A stretch of DNA of 64,000 nucleotides from Rhodotorula mucilaginosa (Eukaryota > Basidiomycota > Microbotryomycetes > Sporidiobolales > Sporidiobolaceae). The stretch spans positions 992,001 to 1,056,000 of the forward strand of contig CP137867.1 of assembly GCA_034406715.1 (NCBI GenBank), in the 5' to 3' direction. A program made the translations under genes and the position numbers. Positions 33,601 to 43,961 of this stretch are shown here, piece by piece; position 1 is the first letter of the stretch; every line of letters begins with the position of its first letter. The notes beneath the pieces are model-generated. The model searched no databases, was not told the origin of the DNA, and saw only the letters and a list, made by a program, of their open reading frames with translations.

Positions 33601-34998
33601 CGAAGTCGCGACGGGGACGGTGTCAAAGTACTTGATCTTGAGCGCCTGCACTTCTTCCTCCTCGTGTTCGATCGTGACCTTGAAGAGATCGCCCTCTTCA
33701 CTCTGCAGCAAGAAAAAGAACGCTCCCTGTATGTGTGCCCGGAAGGATCAGCGTTCCAGGTCCGCATCCCTCTTTCGCGCCCCTCGGTCGGTGGGGAACT
33801 GACCCTCATCTTGTGCATGACGGCCGAGGTGATGATGACGCCTCGTTCGGGGTCTGCAAGCGGGTGTGCTCGTTTCGGGATCGGGACCCGGTGCTCCTTG
33901 GCCCCCTGGTGCTTGTAGATGATGTAGTCCTCACAGCAGACGAGGACGCCGGAGGGACCGTCGAAGCGATCCGTCGCCGCGTTCTGCCCTCCAGGAACTG
34001 CACGAGCAACGATGCGTCAGTTTTCTCATGCCCCTCTTGACGAGGAGAAGGGAAGAGTTACCCTGCACGAGCAGATTCGCGCGCGGGTCGGTCGCCTCGC
34101 TCCATTTCCGCACCACATGATTGAGACCGAGGTCGAGCTCGTAGTAAGTCAAGAGCTGTCGGACGAGTCGCCGAGAGTCAGTCTGTGTGCGCGCGCGCCC
34201 AAAGGTCAGAAGCTGCGAGCCGGTCACCTTTTCCGCCGACTCGAAGGCCGCGCCAGAAGGGTCCTGATCGGATTCGGTGTAGTCGACTTCGAGGGCGGCA
34301 AACATGGGGTTCTCGAAGCCGACGTCGACGCCGACGATCGAGTGGATGATGGCTCGTGGCTTGTGAGCCTCGAGCGGGGACGAGATGGTCAAGTTGGCGG
34401 CGGCATCCTGTCGGGGTCAAGAGTCGTTGTCAGTTCAGTTCCGTCGTCTCGGCAGTAGCGTGAGCAGATTCCTTACTCGGTTGAGGATGTAGACGAGTTT
34501 GCTCTTTTCCATGGCGCCGATCATGACGGCTCGTCCCTTGGGGTCGGTCGCGAGGTACTGGCCGGGGACGATTCGCCTCGAGCCGGATCGGCCGTACGTC
34601 TCCTGGTGGAGCTTGTTGAAGGCATTATTGACGGGGTCGTACTCGAGGACGACTATCCGCCCCGAGTCGGAACCGACGATGATATAGTCTGTCGTTGGTG
34701 CGGCAGGGCGGGCGGGGTGTCAGCCAGTGAGCCCCTCGGGGGGGGGGGGGGCGAGCGTGGACTGACCCTTGGTGCCGCCTGTGAGTTTGAAGGACGAGAT
34801 GCTCCTGATCTGCGCAAAGACGTCTGCCTCTACGAGCGACTCGAGTTTGCCCGTGTTTGGGTCCGTCTTGACGAGTTCGATGCGCTGCCCTCCCCGCGCG
34901 ACGCAGATCTCTTGCTGCTTGGTGCCGCTAAAGTTTCCCACGCAGGCGGCGGTGATGGCCGAGCCTGGAATGAGTGAGTGGTTGTACAGGTGCACCAT
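30667..34998 (-). CDS. RSE1: Splicing factor 3B subunit 3 (SF3B3/Rse1)
   Basis: A multi-exon gene encoding a protein of roughly 1,200 residues, with close matches to SF3B3 from end to end: [11 protein letters not shown] near the N-terminus, then [112 protein letters not shown]-like and [13 protein letters not shown]. It is a three-beta-propeller scaffold of the U2 snRNP SF3b complex that helps hold the branch point, and is related to DDB1 and CPSF160. The stop at 30667-30669 follows [10 protein letters not shown]. One intron contains a 14-G run. The gene is divergent from another spliceosomal gene (CCDC12/Cwf18), with only 81 bp between starts, and convergent with the kinase gene. Confidence 0.95.
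34738..34751 (+). repeat. Homopolymer run of 14 G in an SF3B3 intron
   Basis: Fourteen consecutive G (14 C on the transcribed sense strand) lie inside the first intron of the SF3B3 gene. Such runs are prone to length change and sequencing error. Confidence 0.85.
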
Positions 34999-35079
34999 CT
35001 TGGGATGCGGGTGCAGGAGAGCGAGAGCTGAGAGAAGGAGGAGGAGGCGAGGCGCTCTCTCTGTCTACACTCGCGCGCC
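34999..35079. promoter_or_regulatory. Very short divergent promoter, SF3B3 / CCDC12
   Basis: Only 81 bp lie between the start codons of two spliceosomal genes. The segment is purine-rich on the plus strand (GAGAGCGAGAGCTGAGAGAA) and has no TATA box. Leaders must be very short, or transcription starts must overlap. Confidence 0.65.
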
Positions 35080-35982
35080 ATGTCGCTCCAGGAAGCCGCA
35101 GACGCACGCAAAGCCAAACTCGCAGCCCTCAAGAAGCGCAAGACCCTCCACGACTCGGCCGCACCCGCCGACGGCGCCCACCCGCATCCCGATCCCTCTG
35201 CCGAACGGTCAGCAGCTCCCCGTACCACGGTCGCCTGCTACCCGTGCGCTGACTCGCAGAACTGCCACAGCCACGAAGTGTTCAAGTTCAGGAACTATGA
35301 CCCAGAGACGGGAACCGCGAGGAAGCACGCAAGGACAGACGACGACGACACGGTCGAGAAACAGGTCGAGGGGCTCGCAGAGAAGGCGATCCTCCAGGAC
35401 GAGATACAGCGCGCACAGGAACTCGTCAGTCACTCCTTCGTCCGAACCGATCGCCCCCTGGCCGAGCCCGACTGACCTTGTCCTTCCTTCCTCCTCTCCC
35501 CTCCTCTGCCCTCTCCTCGCCGCGCCCAAACCGGACTGCCCCGACGAGCAGGACTTGACCAATATTCAACCAAAGAAGCCAAATTGGGACCTCAAGCGGG
35601 ATCTGGATCGAAAAGTGAGGCGCGCAAACCCCTCAGCCCGAGGATTCTCAAAGCGTACGCTGGAACATCTTGCTGAACACGAGCACTTTCTCTCCCAATC
35701 TTGCAGCTTGCCAAGCTAAAGCCCAAGACGGAACAAGCGATCGCGCAACTGATCCGTACGTCCAGCGCACGAATACCGCAATCTTCATTCCGGGGAAACG
35801 AGTCCTCTTCGAACGGGGAAGCTGACCTCCGGCCACGCCCTAATCCGCCCGCAGGGAAACGATTACAAGCCCAACGAGGGACGACCAATACCGAACCTGC
35901 GACCGACGAACTCATCGCAGGGATGGACCGGGCTGGGGCCGACGCAGCGGAAGAGGACGAGGCAGGTTCCGATGAGGAGTAA
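35080..35982 (+). CDS. cwf18: CCDC12/Cwf18-like spliceosomal protein
   Basis: Five exons (35080-35207, 35271-35424, 35552-35614, 35707-35755, 35855-35982) give about 173 residues. The small, charged, helical protein matches CCDC12 in order: an Ala/Lys/Leu N-terminal helix (ADARKAKLAALKKRK), FRNYDPETG, then DLTNIQPKKPNWDLKRDL and LAKLKPKTEQAIAQLI followed by RKRLQAQ. The human protein has LANLAPRKPDWDLKRD at the same place. It belongs to the catalytic spliceosome (Prp19-related/NTR group). The acidic tail (AAEEDEAGSDEE) is typical. Exon joins were fixed by this similarity and all phases agree. It is divergent from SF3B3. Confidence 0.87.
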
Positions 35983-36015
35983 AAAGACTTGGGCGCTGTA
36001 TTTCTCTCTTCTGCG

Positions 36016-36023
36016 TATATATA
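36016..36023 (+). promoter_or_regulatory. TATA-like element upstream of the syntaxin gene
   Basis: TATATATA about 190 bp before the syntaxin start codon, in a 231-bp gap that also holds the CCDC12 3' UTR. It is the clearest TATA-like sequence I noticed in a promoter position. Confidence 0.35.
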
Positions 36024-36213
36024 CCCCCCTCACGCCGGCTTTTTCGCGTGTATTTCCTTACCCCTGATAACCGTCTTCTCGCTTCGCCTTCCCGGAGAAA
36101 AAGGTGTGAGCAGCGGAGTGTCCGCGGACTTGCTCTCGCTCAGTCCCCGTCGCGACGTTGCAAGGCATTTCCGACTCTCTGAACCTTTCACTCTGAACGT
36201 GCTCCCAGCCAGC

Positions 36214-37465
36214 ATGTCGAAGCGGATCAACTTACCCGTGAGTGCCCCAGCCCCGAACCCAAGTCGATTTTGCCACCACCGAGGGTCTCACGGGTCGTCG
36301 TTTGCTCCTGCAGGGGACCGGCGCCATCAGCCAGGGTTACAAGCCGCTCGATGCGCCGATCAAGGAACATACAGTGTCTGGTGGAGGGATTCGCGAACAG
36401 CAGCCTATCGAGTTGGGCGACCTCGCCAACGACGAGTTCTTTGACGAGGTGCGTTCGGTTCGCGCTCAGGTTCACACCGGAACCCGGACCTTTGTTGAGG
36501 GCTGACTTGGGACGAGACCGAAATAGGTTGCGCGTATCCGGGATGGGACTCGCACCTTGGACGAGTCGATCACAGTCCTACAGACCAAACAAGCCCTCTC
36601 TCTGCAATCCCCTTCCGACCCTCTCGCGATCGAGCTCGCTTCCCTCTCGGCCAACCTCTCGAGCGAGGTGAGCTCGCACCGTTCGCGGATCGCGAACTTG
36701 TCGGAACGGGTCGGCAAGGACGAAGCGCGGAGAGGGCACTGGGAGAACTTGAAGGCGGCGTTGGGGAGGGCGGTCGAGAGATGGCAGAGGGTCGAGAGGG
36801 ACCATCGCGAAAAAGTCAGGGACAAGATCTCGAGGCAGATGAAGATCGGTGAGTCGCCACTTGCGGGCTGATTATTTCCGGAGAGACTGGCATAGGTTTT
36901 GATACGAGTCCTTCTGACCGGCGGAGCACGGACAGTCAACCCCGCCGTCAGCGAGCAAGAAATCAAAGCCGCCGTCGACTCTTCCGGCCCTGCTGCGAAC
37001 CAAATCTTCGCACAAGCCCTCGTCGGCGGGAGCCGGACCGCCGCCGCTCGATCGGCGCTCGACGAAGCGCAGACGAGGAGGTCCGAGTTGCTCCGGATCG
37101 AAGAGACGTTGACGGAGCTCGCGGCGTTGATGCAGCAGGTGCGCGCGCGGCGAGACGTGTTCCTTCCTTTCGCGTTCTTCTTTACGCCCACCCTCATGGT
37201 GGACTGACTCGCTTGGATCCACTCGAGCCTCTCGCAGGTGGCTGACCTCGTCGTCGTGCAAGACATCAAGGTCCTGCACCTCGAACAGACCTCGCACGAG
37301 ATCGAAGCCGACATCGAAAAGGGCGCCGAGCAGCTCGGCGTCGCTCGCGTCTCGGCCGCCGCCGCGCGCCACAAGCGCAAACTCTGCGCCGGCATCGTCC
37401 TCGCCCTCGTCGTCGTGATCGTGATTGTTGTGATCGTCCAGGTCAAGCAGAGTCAGACTACTTGA
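36214..37465 (+). CDS. Qa-SNARE of the syntaxin/Sso family
   Basis: Five exons (36214-36237, 36314-36448, 36527-36848, 36936-37138, 37238-37465) give about 303 residues. The regulatory Habc-like helices span roughly residues 45-155 (VARIRDGTRTLDESITVLQ onwards). The linker QMKIVNPAVSEQEIKAAV is the syntaxin IVNP block. The SNARE motif (residues about 205-265) keeps the zero-layer Gln in ADLVVVQD. A basic HKRKL patch precedes a C-terminal anchor made almost only of Val, Ile, Leu and Ala, followed by the short tail QVKQSQTT. This is the plan of plasma-membrane t-SNAREs that drive exocytosis. The first exon codes only eight residues. The acceptor of exon 4 was chosen because it restores the IVNP block. 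Confidence 0.87.
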
Positions 37466-37572
37466 AAAGCTCCCGTCACCGCGACCAAAAGTCAATAGCT
37501 TCTTGCTCGGGGACTTCCGTAGCACTGGAGAATCTGGTCGGACTGGAAGTGGGGATGTCTGTAACACTATGC

Positions 37573-39598
37573 CTACTGGACCAGCGCCCTGCTGTCCGAC
37601 TCGTCGATCCAGACCGTCCCCTCGGTGCTGATCTCTGCCACGATCCCAGTCTTGTACCAGATCGGGGCGGCCTTCTCAGAGAGGTTTTCTTCGCCGGGAT
37701 AGGGAGGAAGGGCAGGTAGAGACGTGTCGGATACGAGGCATGAAGAGTCTAGAGTCGCAGGGAGGGGCAGGACGGGCGTGCGGACGACGATCTGTGCGCA
37801 CGAGTCGCGATGAAGCAGTCAGCTCAGGATCGCGTCCATTCCTGAGCTGACGGAGCAAGCCGCCGCTATCGACAACGCACCTGTCCCTTGATCCGTCCCG
37901 CCGCGATCTCGTCTTCATCGCCCACAAGCTTGACCTCCATCCCCAGCGTCGGCGGTCCAACATGACTCTTCTCATTCCCCCTCAACCGTTTCGCCCCGGG
38001 CGGCGGCAACCTCTGCACGTCGAACATGTGCGCGGCACAGAGGGGCGAGAGCAAGACGGGGTGGGCGAGCGTTTGCGCGACGGGGCACCCGAGCGCGGCG
38101 CGGAGGGTTTCGAACCGCGATTGGTCGAGCGCGGGAGGGGCGGACAGGAACAGGCCGCGGAGTCGAGTCAGGTTGGTATCCTTCCGGAGGCCCTTGTCTG
38201 CGTATTATGAAAAGGTGTATGTGCGCCGGATGTCAGGCTTAGCCGACCGATGCTGTTCGTGAAGACGAACTTTTCCGACCAAAGCAAGACCGACAGAAGG
38301 ACGACACGGCACAACTTACACAGCAGCGCATCCCAGAAGGACTGTTTGGTGAGTACACCTTGGCGCAAGAGGCGCAGTTTGCCGTCCCTCGCGGCCCTGA
38401 CAATGAAGCTCGAGTCGCCGAGCATCTCGGACAAGACCAACGTGTACAATGGCTTCGCGAGTTGGCTCGTGGGCGCAAAGATGAGCGTCGCGGGCGGTCG
38501 CGTCTTTGCTTTAAGGAGCTGGGCGAGCTCTTCCGGGTTGGTTTCGCTGCCAGCGGACAGGGTCGGGAATGCCAGTCCGGCCGAGTGGGCGATCAAGTAG
38601 AGTGCGAGGCCGAATCCGTACGGGGTCGAAGGGTGGTGGAACGACAAGACCGAGTCTTTGAGGGTCGGTTTGGTGGGACGCGGCGAGACGGGGAACAGCG
38701 ACCCCCACGAGACCAACGAAGCAGTCAGGTTCTGCGAGCGGGAAATTAGTTTCTGGAGCGGGGCCACACTCAACAGATCCACAACTGGACGTACCTGGTT
38801 TGTAAACTGCAGAGTCTGCCCGTCCGAGACGATCGAGAGGACCACGTCCGAGGGTTCGCCCGCAGCCGCGGCTCCGTCCTTTCCTTCGGCATACAAGACT
38901 TTGCCGCTCTCGAGCAACTCTCGCGCATCGTCCTCGGCTGAAGGGCCGAGGACGATTTCGACTGCCGCCTGGCTGCTGCGTGCGCCGGTGAGCCGTCCGG
39001 GCGACGAGATTGTCGCGACGAGGTCATCCGCGGGCAGAGAGTCGGGCGTGTCGGTGCCGGGACCCAAGACGACGGGCTTGTACGGGCTCGTAGCGAGGGC
39101 GAGAGTGACGAGGAGCGCGTCTGCCAACGAATGAATTTGGTCCGCATCAGTATGGCAACACGATGTAGGAAGGGAGAGCGACTTTGACTTACCGGTGGGG
39201 TCGTCGAGAGCGACGAGGACCGATCCCGAGTCCTTTTCGAAGCGGTTCGCGAGTGCGGCTCGGAGGTGCAAGATGAGTTGGACGAGCTTGTGGCCGTGTC
39301 CGGCTGCCTGGGCGAGTGACCCAGTCGCGCCTTCGAGGACCGACTGACTCTGTTTGAGGATGTCGTGGAGGGTGCGGAGTGACCTGTCTGGCCTGTACGG
39401 GGGTCTCGCGCCGCCGTTCGAGGCGTTGGTGTAGACGGGCGACTGGCCCGGGAGCCTCGTCGGGGCGGGGACGGCCTGCCTGCCGAGGAGGAACGGGTGC
39501 ACGAGCGGTGGGGCCGGACGCAGCTTGTACGTCACGGCGCAGAGCACGGCGAGCACCGAGAGCAGCGCGAGCGTCGCGTTGTCAAACTCGAGTCCCAT
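37573..39598 (-). CDS. Acyl-CoA-synthetase-like membrane protein, probably inactive
   Basis: A multi-exon gene of the AMP-binding fold. The start ATG at 39598 opens a short N-terminus with one membrane segment (LALLSVLAVLCAVTY), then HPFLLGRQAVPAPTRLPGQSPVY, which resembles the N-terminal block of long-chain acyl-CoA synthetases. Near the C-terminus GMEVKLVGDEDEIAAGRIKGQIVVR matches the usual GxEVKL...G.I...R region. The Thr/Ser/Gly-rich ATP loop (TSGTTGxPKG) is not seen; the corresponding stretch reads LIFAPTSQLAKPLY. The late YxTGD-type motif is also absent. It may be a lipid-binding or regulatory pseudoenzyme at the ER or lipid droplets. The stop follows DSRALVQ. It is divergent from the Naa25 gene. 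The family link is good; the function is inference. Confidence 0.65.
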
Positions 39599-39789
39599 CG
39601 TCGTCGTGACTGGCCTTCTTGCAGCTGCAAACACAGAGTGTAGAGACGCAACTTGCTCGGTTCGCGACTGGCCGGCCGAGGTTCGCGAGCCGTTCCGCGT
39701 CGGACTCTACACTCGCGATACTGCCTCGGACGAGCTAACAGGGGACAGGCAGAGCAAGGCAGTGGCTCGCCGGATCCGCCCCGAGCAAT
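39599..39789. promoter_or_regulatory. Divergent promoter, acyl-CoA-synthetase-like / NAA25
   Basis: 191 bp between two opposite start codons must hold both promoters. No TATA box was seen. Confidence 0.55.
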
Positions 39790-42700
39790 ATGAACGAAGC
39801 AATCAGCCTCGTGCGGGCATTCTACGCCTCGAGGCGAACCACTCTCTCGCCGACCGACTTGCGCTCCATCGGTCCCATCTGCAGTCAGTAGGCAGGCCTT
39901 CCCTGACTGAGGCAAGCACGGCAAAGCTGACCCTGCCACTCCCGCAGCCGCACTCGAGGCGTTCAACCCGAAACGGGCGCTCCTCCTCTCGGACCAACTT
40001 TTGAAGCGATCGCCCGCCAATCCCTCTGCGCTCGCAAGTCGAGAAAAGTCTCAATTGCGATGCGCTCCAAACTAACGCAAAGAGAGTCCCACCAGGCCCT
40101 GAAAGCGCTCGCTCACTGCTTGACGGCGGCACAACCTGTCCCCGAATCCGTCAAGAATGACATTGTCAAGGTCGTCCGCACTGCCCAATCCGCCAACAAC
40201 GGAGCCGCGCTCGACGACGCAGACGTCATCATGCTCCTGACCTGGGCGCTGCGGTACATCGACCAGAGTGAGCTCTCTTCCGACGCCCGTCCGAGCGCAC
40301 AGGGTGGTGCTCACGGAACCTGTTTCTTTGGTCGACGCGCAGCCGAAGAAGCGCTCGGATTGATGGCGCACGCCGTCCAGAGTAATCCGGACAATGAGGA
40401 ACTCGCGATGGACGCCTTCATCCAGTACTTACGCGTCAACGACCAGAAGGCAGCCCAGCAGGTCTGTCGTTTCCTCCTCCCTCGGTTTTCCCTGGCGCTG
40501 CCCACCGCCCCTCGTGGTAATGTCGCAGAGCTGATTCCATAAACTCCCTGTGACACGTGCGCAGCTCAGCATGAAGATGGCCAAGCAGTTCAAAGTCGAC
40601 CGCTACATGTGGTGGTCCGTTCTGACGACGATCCTCCTCCTCCGCGACCTCGCACACCCGCAAGCGTCGCTCCTCCTCTCGCTCGCCGAACGTCAACTCG
40701 TCGCGCACTATAACACCGCTGGAAGCGGCAAACAACCTGCAACCGCGTACGAGACGGCCAACGAGTTCCACCTCATCACTCGCTTGCTCGAATTGCGGGC
40801 TCAGTACGCCGCCTCCTCCTCCTCCGCAACTCCAGCCAACACCTCGAACCTGGTTCTGCCTTCTCTCCCCGCCTCACCAGATCAGCCGCGCACCGCCGCC
40901 CGCGCACTTCTCGACCACCTCGCCTCGCCCGAGGCCGACAAGCGATGCGCAGAGAACCTCGGATTCGAGCTGTGGCGGAGGGAGATCGAACTCGAGTACG
41001 GTTCGGTACAGGGAGGCGAATGGAAGAGGCTGTGGGATCGGCTCGTGCTCGGTTTGAAGCAAAACGGGTGAGTTTGGCTATGAGGTTCCAGGGCGATGGG
41101 GAGACGAGAGCAAGGGTGATCGTGGGCTTACAGAAAGCGGCTGACTCGATCAAGATGACTGGACGTCTGTTGCGCAGCGACACCAATTGGCACTCGATAC
41201 TGTATCTCATCCGAGCCGCCTGCGCCATGGCTGCCGCCTCCGCGACCGCGAGCATACCAAACGAAGACGGGATCGCTCTGCTGCAAGAGACACGACAACT
41301 CCTCCGCGAGCTCGCGACCGACTCGCCGAAAGCAAAAGTCGAGCGTGGCTACCTCCTTGGAGTACTTGAAGTCGCGCGCGAGCTGAGAGAGCGTCGATGG
41401 CCAGAAGGTACGCGCGCGCGCACGCCGGCTCTTCTTTCGCTGCCCCTCTCCATCGTGACGCTACGAATTCTGACACCGATATCCCGGCAAAACAACAAAA
41501 GTTGACAAGCTCACAGAGCTCGTCGGCGAGTATTTCGAGCGGTTCGGGTCCAAGGCGTGCTGCTTTGACGATTTGCGACCGTACATCGACATCTTTTCGC
41601 CCGAGGAGCTGCAAGACCTTCGAGCTCTGCTCAAACCCGCGACGCAGACTGCACTCGGCGTGTGTACTTTCCCTCCTACTTGACTGTTTTATATCGGAGC
41701 CCAGGGCGTTGACACGGCCATCCTCCTTACTCAGGATGTTCGGGTCACGACCAAGGCGATCAACGCTCACAAGCTGCTGCGCCGTTACTCGCCGCAAGCG
41801 ACCGCCGAAGAAGAACACCAAAACGCGCTCGAGTTTACACAGCTGTACTTTGATGCCCTTCCTCTCGGTACGCTTTTCCTCCCAGTTCTGGTTTCGAACT
41901 TCCGCTGGCCGTCGGCGCAAACTGACGTTCTTGCACCGCTAGGGAAGGACTTGCCGCCGACAGAACTGCAACCCGCGGACGACTTTGCGTTACTCGCTGG
42001 CCAGGCTTGGGTTTCTGCCTTTGAGCAATCCGGCAAGTCGTTGACTCTCATCCTCGACAGCGGTAATGAGCCGCTGACATACTGCCCCAGACAGGCACCC
42101 GTCATTACCTCGAGCACGCCCTGGCTCTCTTTGAGCATGTCCTGCTCAAGAGCAAGTACAAGTACCAGATCCGGATCCTCGCCATCAACCTCCTCCGCTT
42201 GCTTGGCGCCCCTTCCCTTTCGGTGACGCACTATCGCGTCTTTGGCGTCAAGAATGTCCAATTCGACACGCTCTCCCACTTGATGGTCGCGCGTGGGTCG
42301 ACGTTCGCCATCACGGGTCCGAAAGAGGCGGGTGTGTCTGGAGAGACGGTCAGCGCGATGGGCTGGCACGGCAGTGGTCAGACCGAGGCGAGAGAGATGG
42401 TCGTCCGAGCGTTCACGAACGAGGCGTACCAGAAAGTCAGTCCGCCCTCGCCCTCGCTTGCACTTTGCTCGCCCGTGTTCGCTGTGCTGACGGGCAGACC
42501 CTCTTGCGTGCAGGTCGAAGACTTTTTCGAGTTCAAACAGCACCTGCAACTTTCCCTCCAGCAGAGCCTCATCGCGGTCGAAGCGTTGCGCATGTCCTTA
42601 CTCAAGGGTACAATGGACGCTGCCGGTGCCGAGCTCTCCGCTCGTCGTCTTGACCAGGTCGTCGCAGCTGCGCCCGGTAAGGGCTTTCTTCCCCTTCCAT

Positions 42701-43844
42701 TCGACTCCCGGATTTGCTCTGACGTGTACGGAGTGTTTCCACGACTGCAGGCTCCTTTGTCGACCATCGCGACTTCAAGACCCTGCCAAATTACCAGTCA
42801 AGCGCTTCGTCGCCGATCTGGAAGCAGTCTCACCTCGGCCAGCAACTGAACGTGCGTTACTGCGCGTTCATTCAAAGTTCCATGTTGCTTGATCCCGCTG
42901 ATCTTGTGTATTCGACGGCCTCAGGACAATTGGCTGCGCGCCATGGCGTTGACGTACTCTCGCCTCTTGCATCCAGCGTCTTCTCCGCAAGTGTCGATGA
43001 GCGCGCCCCCGTCTGTGAGTCGCAGTCAAAACACTCGATGTCTACACTGGTCCGCTGACTCTGCGCGAGTGTTCTCAGTTCACAACGGACGAGTCGTGGC
43101 TGTTCGATTTTTCGACCAAGGCCCGCGCCGCGCTCCTTTCATCGCTCGACGAGGCGCCCGAGGCTGACAAGGCCTTGCTCGATCACTTCCAAGGTGCGCT
43201 TCAAAAGTCTTAGTCTTACACGGCGCGGAATGTCTGTCTGATTCTTTCGACACTGTGCAGACCGGGCCGAAAAGTTCAGTGCACTTGCCGACGACGAAGC
43301 GGCACTTCCGTGGCAGGTTCTGCACTCCGCGACAGTCTCCCTCGAAGTGAGTCCCCGCGAGAATCACGATGCGGAATGCTGGCTGACTCCATGCGTCTAG
43401 GCTTTCCTCCTGCTCGAGATTGGCATTGAGCGCCGGGCGGAAGAGATGGCGCAAGCCAGGGCACCTGACCAGGTGTGTGCAATCCGCTTGCTGCCTCCGA
43501 CGAGCAGCACTAAACGGCCATTCTTACAGGCCAAGCAGGCGAAACGAATGCGAACGCTGAGGAACAGCGTGCGTGACCTCGTCAAGCCGATCGGCCCAAA
43601 GGTGACCGCCTACGGCAAGCGGATCCCCAAGGAGCGATCAAAAGTCGTAGCCTCTCTATCCGATTTGAGCCGCTTCGAGCAGGTGAGCTGCTTTCCCTGC
43701 CGTTCGCTCGTTGCTGCTGGCTGACTCTCGCGAGCGCAGTTCGACGAGAATCGTCTCACAAACTTTGCCACCATGTTGATCGACTCTCGACGCAGCGCCA
43801 CAGACGCTCTCGGGGCTGCATACCATCGCCGAACAGCAAAGTAG
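39790..43844 (+). CDS. NAA25: NatB auxiliary subunit Naa25/Mdm20
   Basis: A gene of more than ten exons encoding a TPR-like helical protein. The start MNEAISLVRAFYASR leads into repeat helices: FNPKRALLLSDQLLKRSP, ALKALAHCLTAAQ, EEALGLMAHAVQSNPDNEELAMDAF, and KAAQQLSMKMAKQFKVDRYMWW. This order (early TPRs, then the paired helices with K-x-x-DRYMWW) is typical of Naa25/Mdm20. That protein anchors Naa20 on the ribosome for N-terminal acetylation of Met-Asp/Glu/Asn/Gln proteins and so affects actin and tropomyosin function. Exons 1 and 2 are 39790-39883 and 39948-40033. The next junction only works with a GC donor (intron 40034-40095). Later exons were followed by frame only, so internal boundaries are approximate. 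The stop TAG follows YHRRTAK. Confidence 0.78.
40034..40095 (+). other. Probable GC-AG intron in NAA25
   Basis: A 62-nt intron with donor GCAAGT, branch-like CTAAC and acceptor CCAG. It joins NPSAL to ALKALAHCL in phase 0. The nearest GT donor, two bases further, breaks the frame. Confidence 0.7.
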
Positions 43845-43961
43845 ACGACAGCGTGTGGTACGTGAAAGAACTGAATACAAACAACATTCTAACGGGAACG
43901 GGGGAGAGAATGGGAAAGGCTACAGCGGACAATTTCGGAAGTGTGGTTCGTGAGTTCTAAG

